64,000 nucleotides of DNA from assembly GCF_002072175.1 (NCBI RefSeq), contig NZ_MVIV01000002.1, positions 334,743 through 398,742 on the forward strand, read 5' to 3'. The notes under the pieces are model-generated. The model was not told the DNA's origin. It did not search any database and was given only the letters and a program-made list of their open reading frames with translations. The stretch comes from Actinomyces gaoshouyii. Lineage in GTDB: Bacteria > Actinomycetota > Actinomycetes > Actinomycetales > Actinomycetaceae. This document shows, one piece after another, positions 24,804 to 32,371 of the stretch. The stretch's first letter is position 1, and every line of letters begins with the position of its first letter. The translations under genes and the position numbers were made by a program.

Positions 24804-25979
24804 CTATTCGCCGTCGGCGGTCTCCTCGGGGAGCACCCAGGCGCGGGAGGCCTCGATACCGATCATGACGTCGTCGCCCTCGGCGTGGACGGAGGCGGGC
24901 TCAGGATCGGATTCCACGCACAGGATCGTGCCGGCCTCCGTCTCAACCTCGTACTCGACGTGATCGCCGTAGAACACGGAGGACAGCACCCGGCCGTGCG
25001 CGCCGACGAGCTCGCTGCCGCCTGCGCCGCCCGCGCCCTCACCCGTGCTCGGGCTCAGGCGCACCGACTCGGGCCGCACGATCACCGTGGCGCCGCTGCC
25101 GGAGGAGACCCCCTCGTGGCAGGGCGCCTGGATGGTCGCGCCGAGCACCCGCGCCGAGCAGCGCCCGCCATCGACGTCCCGGGCGGTGGCCGCCAGGAAG
25201 TTGGCCCGGCCGATGAAGTCGGCGACGAACACGCTGGCCGGCCTCCGGTAGATCTCCTCGGGAGTGGCCACCTGCTCGATCCGGCCGGCGTTCATCACCA
25301 CGATCCGATCCGACATCGTCATGGCCTCGGCCTGGTCGTGCGTGACATAGATCGAGGTGATGCCCATGCGCTGCTGGAGGCGGCGGATCTCCAGGCGCAT
25401 CCGCACGCGCAGCTTCGCATCCAGGTTGGACAGCGGCTCGTCGAAGAGCAGCACCTTGGGGCGCGTGACCATAGCGCGGGCCAGGGCCACGCGCTGCTGC
25501 TGCCCGCCGGAGAGCTCATTCGGCGCGCGATCCGCCAGGGAGTTCAGGTTCATTGAGGTCAGCGCCACCTCCACCTGCTCACGGATCTCCTCGGGCCCGG
25601 TACGGCGCAGCTTGAGCCCGTAGGCGATGTTCTCGCGCACGCTCAGGTGGGGGAACAGGGCGTAGGACTGGAAGACCATGGACATGGGACGCTTGTTGGG
25701 CGGCAGGGACACCATATTCCGGCCATCGAGGACCACCCGGCCGGAGGTGGCGTCCTCGAATCCGGCGATCATGCGCAGCGTCGTCGTCTTGCCGCAGCCC
25801 GAGGGCCCCAGGAGGGTGACGAACTCGCCGGGGGCGATGTCGAGGCTGACGCCGTGGACGGCGTGGACATCCTTGCCCCGGTTGGAGAAGACCTTGACGA
25901 CATCGCGCAGCTCAAGGCGGCCGGTGGCGGTCGGGCCCGCCTCGGGGCCGGGCGCGGTGGGTGCGGACGGTGCGGGCAT
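24804..25979 (-). CDS. ABC importer ATP-binding protein (FbpC/PotA type)
   Basis: 391 aa. Walker A GPSGCGKT at residues 58-65, Q-loop QSYALFPHL, signature LSGGQQQRVALARAM, Walker B VLLFDEPLSNLD and the switch His in VTHDQAEAM, then a C-terminal TOBE-like region. It powers the importer encoded by the next two genes upstream on the minus strand (permease 26095-27867, binding protein 27901-28953). The class covers Fe3+, phosphonate and spermidine uptake; the partner proteins favour the Fe3+/FbpABC group. Last gene of the probable operon. Confidence 0.93.
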   Translation of the reverse strand: MPAPSAPTAPGPEAGPTATGRLELRDVVKVFSNRGKDVHAVHGVSLDIAPGEFVTLLGPSGCGKTTTLRMIAGFEDATSGRVVLDGRNMVSLPPNKRPMSMVFQSYALFPHLSVRENIAYGLKLRRTGPEEIREQVEVALTSMNLNSLADRAPNELSGGQQQRVALARAMVTRPKVLLFDEPLSNLDAKLRVRMRLEIRRLQQRMGITSIYVTHDQAEAMTMSDRIVVMNAGRIEQVATPEEIYRRPASVFVADFIGRANFLAATARDVDGGRCSARVLGATIQAPCHEGVSSGSGATVIVRPESVRLSPSTGEGAGGAGGSELVGAHGRVLSSVFYGDHVEYEVETEAGTILCVESDPEPASVHAEGDDVMIGIEASRAWVLPEETADGE

Positions 25980-26094
25980 GGGGAGCCTCCTTGGCTCGGT
26001 GTGCTCGTAGGGGATTCGGGTGCTGGTACTCGGTCAGTGGGCAGGTCAGGTCCGGTCAGGGCTGGATGAGCGCCGACGGCGCCGGTAGGCGGTT

Positions 26095-27867
26095 CTAGCC
26101 GGCGTCGCTGCGGGCGCGGCCGGCGCGGCCCCGCATGAGGAGGTTGAGGCCGCCGATGACGGTCATGACGATGACGATGAGGATCGTGCAGAAGGCGAAG
26201 GCGTTGCCGAAGCGTCCGGCGTCGACCTCCGCGAGGATCTGGGAGGTCATGATCTTCGTGTGCGGCGTCGTGATGAAGATGATCGGGGACAGTGTCGTCA
26301 TCGAGCGCGCGAAGGCGTAGACCAGGCCAGTGAGGAACGCCGGCCGGATGAGCGGCAGGGTGATGCGCCGGAAGGTCTGCGCCCCCGAGGCGCCCAGAGA
26401 TGTCGAGGCCTCGTCGATCGCCTTGTCGATCTGGTGGAGGGAGGCGATGCCGGAGCGCTGGCCCGCGGGCATGGATCGCGCCGTGTACACCATGACGATC
26501 GCCAGGACACCGCCCATGACGGCCCCGCCCCCGGCCAGCGGCGGGATGATGTTGGCGCCGAGCATCGCCACCGGCTTGTTGAAGGTGACGAGGTAGCCGA
26601 TGCCGATGACCGTGCCCGGAACGGCCAGTCCCAGCATCCCGAGGAAGTCGACGATCCCGGCGCCGCGCCTCATGCGCACGACGACCAGCCAGGCCACCAG
26701 CATCCCCAGCAGGCCCGCCACCGGGGTGGCCAGGAGCGCGAGGACCGTGGTGCCGACGATGGCGGCATTGCCGATGCCCGAGAGCACGTAGTCGAAGTGC
26801 CGCATGGTGAAGGCGTTGTTGACCCCCAGGATCTCCACGAGGCCTCCGACGACGACCGCGGCGTAGACGGCCACCACGAGCGCCAGGATCACCCCGCTCA
26901 CCGCCAGCAGCGGCACGCGGGACGCTCCGCGCAGGAGCTTGAAGGAGCCGGCCGGCTTGCCGGTCACCGTGACCGTGGAGGCGCGCCCGGACCAGTACCG
27001 CTGCGCGAGGAAGACGAGCAGCGAGGGCACGAGCAGCACGAGGGAGTAGGCGGCGCCCGCGGCGGTGTTGTACTCGCCGGTGATGGCGATGTAGGCCCGC
27101 GAGGCCAGAACCGTGAAATCCCCGCCGATGACCAGGGGGTTGGCCAGGTCCGCGATCGCCTCGGTGAACAGCAGGAGGAAGGAGGCGCCCAGGCCCGGCA
27201 CGAGCATCGGCAGGGTGACCGTGTGGAACACCGTCCAGCGCGAGGCGCCGAGGGAGGCGGCCGCCTCCTCCATGGCCGGGTCGAGGCTGCGCAGCATCCC
27301 CACCAGGTTCATGTAGGCCACCGGGAAGAAGGACAGCACGAGCACGAGCGTCAGGCCGCGCAGGCCGTAGATGTTCCAGTTCTGGCCGAGCATCTGGGTG
27401 GAGATGATGCCGTTGCGCCCGAACAGGGTGATGGCCGCCGTCGCCACCGCGAAGGGCGGGGAGACCACGGGCAGCAGGCAGATGAGGTGGAAGAGCCGTT
27501 TACCGCGGAAGCGCACCCGCACCTGTACATAGGCCAGGAGGAAGCCCACGAGTGTCCCGATGGCGCCTACGACGACTCCCAGCAGGAGCGTGTTGAGCAC
27601 CGTGGTGCGATTCGTCGACGAGCTGATGATGCTGCGCAGGACGGCCATGCCCTTGCCGGACACGGCCTCGCCGAGGACGCGGGTCAGCGGTAGGAGGACC
27701 AGGGCGATGAGGGCGGCCAGGACGACGACGAGGATCGCGATCGACACCGGGTCCCGCTTGACGCGGGTGCGGGACCGACGCCCCGCCGGTGCCTGGCCGC
27801 GGGAGGCAGGGGCGACGGGGCCAGCGGGAGCGGTGCCCCCGGAGGAGGGGAGGGGGAAGGCAGTCAT
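26095..27867 (-). CDS. ABC importer permease, duplicated (FbpB-type)
   Basis: 590 aa with about 12 transmembrane segments, built as two fused permease units. Each has an EAA loop contacting the ATPase: EEAAASLGASRWTVFHTVTL in the first half and DEASTSLGASGAQTFRRITL in the second. This fused two-unit layout is typical of Fe3+ (FbpB/SfuB) and related importers. It lies 33 nt after the binding-protein gene and 115 nt before the ATPase gene in transcription order. Confidence 0.93.
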   Translation of the reverse strand: MTAFPLPSSGGTAPAGPVAPASRGQAPAGRRSRTRVKRDPVSIAILVVVLAALIALVLLPLTRVLGEAVSGKGMAVLRSIISSSTNRTTVLNTLLLGVVVGAIGTLVGFLLAYVQVRVRFRGKRLFHLICLLPVVSPPFAVATAAITLFGRNGIISTQMLGQNWNIYGLRGLTLVLVLSFFPVAYMNLVGMLRSLDPAMEEAAASLGASRWTVFHTVTLPMLVPGLGASFLLLFTEAIADLANPLVIGGDFTVLASRAYIAITGEYNTAAGAAYSLVLLVPSLLVFLAQRYWSGRASTVTVTGKPAGSFKLLRGASRVPLLAVSGVILALVVAVYAAVVVGGLVEILGVNNAFTMRHFDYVLSGIGNAAIVGTTVLALLATPVAGLLGMLVAWLVVVRMRRGAGIVDFLGMLGLAVPGTVIGIGYLVTFNKPVAMLGANIIPPLAGGGAVMGGVLAIVMVYTARSMPAGQRSGIASLHQIDKAIDEASTSLGASGAQTFRRITLPLIRPAFLTGLVYAFARSMTTLSPIIFITTPHTKIMTSQILAEVDAGRFGNAFAFCTILIVIVMTVIGGLNLLMRGRAGRARSDAG

Positions 27868-27900
27868 GGTGATGTCCTTACGCAGACGCCGACCGCGCCG

Positions 27901-28953
27901 TCACTGCTTGGGGGCGGCGGCGATCTCCTCGTCGAAGCGGGCGGTGAGCTCCGACTTCGCCTTGGCGGCCGCTGCGAAGTCGTAGTCGACCAGGGCGAGG
28001 GTGGACAGATCGACGCTCTTATCGCTCGGGGTGGCCTCCGGGTTGGTCAGCGCCTGGTAGGAGCCCACGGTCCGCCCGACGTTCTGCGCCTTGGCTGAGA
28101 TGGCCCAGTCGATGTACTTCTGCGCCGAACTCTTGTGCTCCGAGCCCGCCACCAGGGCGATACCGCCGACCTCATAGCCCGTGCCCTCCTTGGGGAAGGA
28201 GACGACGAGGTCGCTCATGCCCTCCTCCTGGTACTTCACGCAGTCGTGGGAGAAGACCAGCCCGACGGCGACCTCCCCGCGCCCGGCGATCTGCCCGGGG
28301 GCGGTTCCCGACTTGGAGTACTGGAGGACGTTGTTGTGCATCTTCTTCATATAGTCCAGGCCGGCGTCCTCGCCACCCAGGCGGGTGACCTGCGTCCACA
28401 GGGTGGTGAACGCGGTGCCGGAGGTCGAGGGGTGGGCGGTGGAGACCTGGCCTTTGAGGGCGGGGTCGAGGAGGTCGTCCCAGGAGTCGGGGACCTCCAC
28501 CCCGAGCTTGTCGAGTTGGGCCTTGTTGGAGCAGAAGCCGAGCGCGCCGATGTACACGCCGGTCCAGTTGCCGTCGGCGTCCTTGTACTGGGCGGGGATC
28601 TTCTCGGCCTCGGGTGACGCGTAGGCCTCGATGAGCCCCTGGTTGGCGGCCTCCCCGTAGCCGTCGACGGGGCCGCCGTGCCACACGTCGAACTCGGGGC
28701 TGTCCTTGGCCGAGGCCAGACGGGCCACCGTCTCACCGGAAGACAGGCGCACATAGGTGGACTGGATGCCGGTGTCGGCGGTGAAGGCACTGGTCCAGGC
28801 CTGGCACAGGTCCTCCATGGCGCCGCAGGCGATGGTGATGGGGCCATCCCCGTCGCCGCCGGAGGATGAGCCGGTGGTGCCCGTGCATCCGGCGAGGCTG
28901 AGGCTCGCGGTCAGCAGAGCAGCGGCGGTGGTGCGGCGGAGAGGGGAGCGCAT
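27901..28953 (-). CDS. ABC importer substrate-binding lipoprotein (FbpA-like)
   Basis: 350 aa. A signal peptide with lipobox LAGC places the lipid-modified Cys at residue 23. The mature protein is a periplasmic-binding-protein fold of the Fe3+/FbpA cluster (VYIGALGFCSNKAQLDKLGV, and the hinge-like SWDDLLDPALKGQVSTAHPS). The ligand may be ferric iron, but phosphonate, phosphoglycerate or other anion binders share this fold. First gene of the importer part, 130 nt downstream of the response-regulator gene. Confidence 0.9.
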   Translation of the reverse strand: MRSPLRRTTAAALLTASLSLAGCTGTTGSSSGGDGDGPITIACGAMEDLCQAWTSAFTADTGIQSTYVRLSSGETVARLASAKDSPEFDVWHGGPVDGYGEAANQGLIEAYASPEAEKIPAQYKDADGNWTGVYIGALGFCSNKAQLDKLGVEVPDSWDDLLDPALKGQVSTAHPSTSGTAFTTLWTQVTRLGGEDAGLDYMKKMHNNVLQYSKSGTAPGQIAGRGEVAVGLVFSHDCVKYQEEGMSDLVVSFPKEGTGYEVGGIALVAGSEHKSSAQKYIDWAISAKAQNVGRTVGSYQALTNPEATPSDKSVDLSTLALVDYDFAAAAKAKSELTARFDEEIAAAPKQ

Positions 28954-29042
28954 GGGGGTGCCTTTCTGTCGTCAGCGGCGCCTCATTGCGCCGATCGGAT
29001 CCATCGTGTTCCGTGGGCGTGGTCATGATCCATGCCTCGACG

Positions 29043-29057
29043 GTCACGGATCGTGAC
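29043..29057. promoter_or_regulatory. Candidate operator: GTCACG-3-CGTGAC palindrome
   Basis: Perfect 6-3-6 inverted repeat 90 nt upstream of the binding-protein start, in the gap after the response-regulator gene. Likely a regulator site for the importer genes; the adjacent response regulator is the first candidate. Confidence 0.4.
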
Positions 29058-29083
29058 AGTGCTGTTATGCGTGCCGCCATGCT

Positions 29084-29794
29084 TCACGCGTCGTCGAGCC
29101 GAGGCATGAGGTAGCCGCGCCCGCGCGCGGAGATGACGATCTGCGGGCCGATGCCCCGGGCCTGGAGGTGACGGCGCAGGCGGTAGACGGTGGTGCGCAC
29201 CATCTCCCTGCCCCCGGAGTCGTCGCTCGTGCCCCAGACCTCGCCGAGCAACTCCTGCCAGGTGACGACCGTGTCATGGCGGCGGGCCAGCGCCGCCAGC
29301 AGTCTGGCCTCGGTATCCGGCAGCGGGATCGAGCGCCCCGCCCAGGAGACCCGCCCGGTGAGCGTGGAGACCCGCAGGGGCCCGTTCTCGATCGCCTCCG
29401 GGCCCGCCCCGGTGCGCCGGGTGACCGCGCGGGCCCGGAGGGCGAGCTCCCGGGGCGAGAAGGGCTTGGCCACGTAGTCATCGGCTCCGGCCTCGAGTCC
29501 GGCGATCCGGTCGGGCTCGTCGCCCAGCGCCGTCAGGAGGATGACGGGCGCTCCGATCCCCGCTGCCCGGATGCGGCGGCACAGGTCCACGCCGTTGGCG
29601 CCGGGGAGCATGACGTCGAGGATGACGAGGTCGATGGCCTGACCGGACAGGATCGTCCAGGCCTCCTCGGCGCTGGAGGCGCTCAGGCAGCTGAAGCCCT
29701 GGGTCTCGAGTGCGAAGGTGATGATGTAGACCATCTGCGGCTCGTCGTCGACGACGAGCGCGGACAGCGATGGCGGGGTTGGGGGCGCGATCAC
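29084..29794 (-). CDS. OmpR-type response regulator
   Basis: 236 aa from the GTG at 29794, which overlaps the kinase stop (GTGA) and has GAAGGAGG upstream; the much longer open frame is the kinase gene read out of frame. Receiver domain: acidic pair DDE at 16-18, phospho-acceptor Asp60 (LVILDVMLPG) and Lys in VAKPFSPRE. The C-terminal winged helix (MVRTTVYRLRRHLQ, then ISARGRGYLMPRL) is of the OmpR/PhoB class. It probably controls the FbpABC-type importer encoded next. Confidence 0.93.
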   Translation of the reverse strand: MIAPPTPPSLSALVVDDEPQMVYIITFALETQGFSCLSASSAEEAWTILSGQAIDLVILDVMLPGANGVDLCRRIRAAGIGAPVILLTALGDEPDRIAGLEAGADDYVAKPFSPRELALRARAVTRRTGAGPEAIENGPLRVSTLTGRVSWAGRSIPLPDTEARLLAALARRHDTVVTWQELLGEVWGTSDDSGGREMVRTTVYRLRRHLQARGIGPQIVISARGRGYLMPRLDDA

Positions 29795-30633
29795 GACGGT
29801 TGGCCCTCCTTCGGTGGTGCGCCGCGGCGCAGGGGGAGCGAGAGGTAGACGGCGGTGCCCTTGGCCATGATCGTGTCGATGAGGACGCTGCCCGCGTGCG
29901 CCTCCATGATGCGCTGCGTGACGAGCATGCCCAGGCCCGCGCCCCGGCTCGCCGGGGCCGCCAGGGGGTTGGTTGTTGCGTACGGCTCGAAGGCCTGGCT
30001 GCGCTCGTGGGGGGTCATGCCCGGGCCGTCGTCCATGACGGTGATGAGTGCGTCCTCGGCCTCGGCGCTGACGCGCACCGTCACGGCGCTGCCTTCGGGG
30101 GAGTGGCGCAGGGCGTTGGTGACTGTGTTGGCGATGGCTTGGCGCAGGAGGCGGTGGTCGGCGTGCGCGCGGATGGGGCGGCCCCGCTCCTCCAGTCGGA
30201 TCGGATTGCTCGCCGTGCGGCGCATCTCCTGGATGAGCTCGCGCACGAGGCCGCGCAGTTCCACGTGCGCCAGCCGCAGGGAGAACAGCTCGTGGCCCAG
30301 GCGGGCCTCGGTGAGGAAGTCCTCGGCCATCTGCTGGGCCTGGCGGGCGTTGTCCTGGATTGTGTGGACGAAGCGCCGCTGCACCTCGTTGAGCTCCCCG
30401 GGGGTCTCCTCGGCGAGGAGCTCGGCGGAGGCGCCTATGAGGGCTAGCGGCGTGCGGATCTCGTGCGCCAGGACGTCGCGCGGGGTCGCTCGGTCCTGGG
30501 CGGTGGCGCGCAGGCGCGCGTTGTCCAGGCGCGCCAGGCGCAGGAGGTGGCGCTGCCGGGCGGCGATGCCGCAGGCCGCGGCAAGGACGAGGCACAGGGC
30601 GGCCAGAAGCGCGGGGGTCCAGGCGCTGGGCAT
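29791..30633 (-). CDS. Sensor histidine kinase
   Basis: 280 aa from the ATG at 30633 (MPSAWTPALLAALCLVLAAA). A single N-terminal membrane segment and almost no extracytoplasmic domain suggest that it senses in the membrane or through the adjacent transporter. HisKA with phospho-acceptor His57 in LAHEIRTPLALIG; HATPase N-box NTVTNALRHSPEG, G1 MDDGPGM and G2 GAGLGMLVTQRIMEAH. Coupled to the response regulator by a 4-nt overlap. Kinase-regulator-importer order suggests a transport-linked two-component system. Confidence 0.93.
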   Translation of the reverse strand: MPSAWTPALLAALCLVLAAACGIAARQRHLLRLARLDNARLRATAQDRATPRDVLAHEIRTPLALIGASAELLAEETPGELNEVQRRFVHTIQDNARQAQQMAEDFLTEARLGHELFSLRLAHVELRGLVRELIQEMRRTASNPIRLEERGRPIRAHADHRLLRQAIANTVTNALRHSPEGSAVTVRVSAEAEDALITVMDDGPGMTPHERSQAFEPYATTNPLAAPASRGAGLGMLVTQRIMEAHAGSVLIDTIMAKGTAVYLSLPLRRGAPPKEGQPS

Positions 30634-30663
30634 GGGGTCATTGTGCCGCCTCGCCCGGGAGCA

Positions 30664-30800
30664 CCCGCGCCGAGGGGCGCGTCCTGCGCCGAGAGGTGCC
30701 AAGAACACCGACCGGTGCGCTCTGCCCGCTCCTCTCGGTGCCGGCGGCACCCATCAGGGGAGCGCATCCGGTCAGGGCAGAGCGCATCCGTCGGCGCGCG
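30664..30800. repeat. GC-rich repeat family 2, copy B
   Basis: Contains GCGCCGAGGGGCGC (30667-30680), GCGCCGAGAGGTGC (30686-30699), a 25-nt block at 30734-30758 shared 22/25 with 24755-24779, and two AGCGCATCCG copies (30761-30770, 30781-30790). It lies directly upstream of the histidine-kinase start. Confidence 0.5.
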
Positions 30801-30911
30801 CGGGCCGGGAGTAAGGGGGCGGTGGAGCTGGGCGCGGTGCGGATGCGGGCGAGCTGGTCGGGGTTGGGCGTGATTCCTCCTCGCAGGGGATCGGGTCGGA
30901 TACGTGACATC

Positions 30912-30940
30912 TCATCCGAGAATCGTTATCATTAATGTGT
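30912..30940. promoter_or_regulatory. Candidate Fur/Zur-type metal box
   Basis: An AT-rich island in GC-rich DNA. On the minus strand it reads TGATAACGATTCTCG, an imperfect 7-1-7 palindrome close to the tGAAAATcATTTTCa style of actinobacterial Zur/Fur sites. It is about 280 bp upstream of the kinase-regulator-importer operon and about 490 bp upstream of the glycosyltransferase. Tentative. Confidence 0.35.
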
Positions 30941-30963
30941 CGGCTCCAGTGGTGCGGAGCTCC

Positions 30964-31009
30964 AGGTGGCCGCCGCCGGAAGGCTCGCAAGCCCCGGCGG
31001 CGGCCACCT
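30964..31009. repeat. Long GC-rich hairpin
   Basis: Perfect 16-bp inverted repeat AGGTGGCCGCCGCCGG (30964-30979) / CCGGCGGCGGCCACCT (30994-31009); the loop itself can pair GGCT/AGCC. It lies between divergent genes, so it is not a simple terminator for either, and no T-tract follows. Confidence 0.75.
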
Positions 31010-31410
31010 ACCCTCCCGCGAGACCGGTCGAAAACAGCAACGAGACCGGTCGGAGCCGCCCGTCGCCCCCGCCGCGCCACTGCCCTGTGCTGATGCCGAC
31101 GGCGCCCGGCCGCCCTGAGCTCCGGTCCTGGAGGGGCGATGCCCGTAACCGACGGCGCTGTCGGCGGGTGCTCACGCGACACGCGGGCGGCCCGCTGAGA
31201 AGAGATGGGGGGAGAACGGGGAGCCCGTCGCCGTTGACGGGACCCTGCGTCCAGGCTTCCACGCTCCGGCGGCGGTTTCCACCGCCCGCGGAAGCCACCT
31301 GGGCAAATGCATGGAATCCGCAAGCTTTCAGCAACAGAGCCGCTGCCCGTTGCCGAGCTGAGACCCGAGGAGGTGGTCGTCTGATCCCACACGGGAGCCC
31401 CGATCATGAC
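31010..31410. other. Gene-free interval upstream of the glycosyltransferase gene
   Basis: Together with 30634-31009 this makes a 789-bp divergent gap. Besides the features listed separately (repeat family 2, metal-box candidate, hairpin, GACCGGTC pair) I see no coding frame with the GC3 pattern of the neighbours. Confidence 0.6.
31019..31051. repeat. GACCGGTC repeat locus 2 (one 22-bp-phased pair)
   Basis: CGAGACCGGTC at 31019-31029 and 31041-31051, 22 bp apart, with spacer GAAAACAGCAA. It is located between divergent genes, 10 bp after the long hairpin. Confidence 0.9.
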
Positions 31411-31416
31411 TAGGCT
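31411..31416 (+). promoter_or_regulatory. Leaderless -10 box (TAGGCT)
   Basis: TAGGCT ends 6 nt before the GTG start at 31423. Confidence 0.6.
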
Positions 31417-31422
31417 TGCCCC

Positions 31423-32316
31423 GTGAGTTCGTCCTCCGCACCACGAGCCGATCAACGAGTCGCCGTGGTCATCCCCGCCAAGGACGAGGCCGACCGTATT
31501 GCGGCCACGGTCCGCGCCTGTCGCGCCATCCCGCGAGTCGACCTCGTCGTCGTCGTCGATGATGGATCCAGCGACTCCACTCAGAGCGCGGCGCGGTGCG
31601 CCGGCGCCGTCACCGTCCGTCACTCGGTGAGCCGGGGCAAGGCCTCCGCCATGGAGACCGGCGCGGGCGTCGTCGCCATGCGCGACTACGAGGACGGCCC
31701 CACCCGCCTCCTGCTCTTCCTCGACGGCGACCTCGGGGACTCCGCTGCCGCCTGCGCCGACCTGGTTCCACCGGTCCTCGACGGCGCAGCGGACATGTCC
31801 ATCGCCGTCCTGCCCAAGCAGGCGGGCGCCGGCGGGCGGGGCCGCGTCGTGCGCGCCGCTCGCCGCGCCATCGCCGCCACCACCGGCTGGGCGCCGATCG
31901 CCCCTCTGTCCGGCCAGCGCTGCCTGACCCGGGCCGCCTACGACGCCGCCCAGCCCTTCGCTGAGGGCTGGGGCGTGGAGGTCGGCATGACCATCGACGT
32001 GCTCGTCGCGGGCCTGACCGTCATCGAGGTCCCCTGCGACATCCAGCACCGCGCCTCCGGGAATGACATGGCGGGCAAGCTGCACCGCGCCGCCCAGTAC
32101 CGCGCCGTCATCCACGCCATCGCCCGGCGCAAGCTCCGCGGCCAGCGCGTGCCGATTCATGCGCGGGACGAGGGCGCGATCCGCGCGCAGGCGCCCTTCA
32201 TGGCGTTCCGGGCCGTCAAGCCCGCCACCGATGACTCGCCGGCGGATGGGGCAGTCGATGAGCAGGGCGCCGGCGGCCAGGCGCCCGCCGAGGCGCGCCC
32301 CGCCTCCCGGGATTGA
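31423..32316 (+). CDS. Family 2 glycosyltransferase
   Basis: 297 aa from a GTG directly behind a TAGGCT box. GT-A fold: VAVVIPAKDEADRIAATV, then VVVVDDGSSDST, and the metal-binding DGD at residues 101-103 (LLLFLDGDLGD). It has no membrane segment, so it acts in the cytoplasm. The closest functional types are glucosyl-3-phosphoglycerate synthase and polyprenyl-phosphate sugar transferases. Convergent with the polytopic protein at 32372, 55 nt away. Confidence 0.85.
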   Translation: MSSSSAPRADQRVAVVIPAKDEADRIAATVRACRAIPRVDLVVVVDDGSSDSTQSAARCAGAVTVRHSVSRGKASAMETGAGVVAMRDYEDGPTRLLLFLDGDLGDSAAACADLVPPVLDGAADMSIAVLPKQAGAGGRGRVVRAARRAIAATTGWAPIAPLSGQRCLTRAAYDAAQPFAEGWGVEVGMTIDVLVAGLTVIEVPCDIQHRASGNDMAGKLHRAAQYRAVIHAIARRKLRGQRVPIHARDEGAIRAQAPFMAFRAVKPATDDSPADGAVDEQGAGGQAPAEARPASRD

Positions 32317-32371
32317 AGGGCCCGAGACACCCGTCGGGTGCGCGGGCCGGGCGCATCGCGAAGGCCCCGGG

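Noticed and set aside
29795..30595. Long N-terminal extension of the response regulator
   Set aside because: It is the histidine kinase read in another frame; the GTG at 29794 with a ribosome-binding site gives a normal-length regulator.
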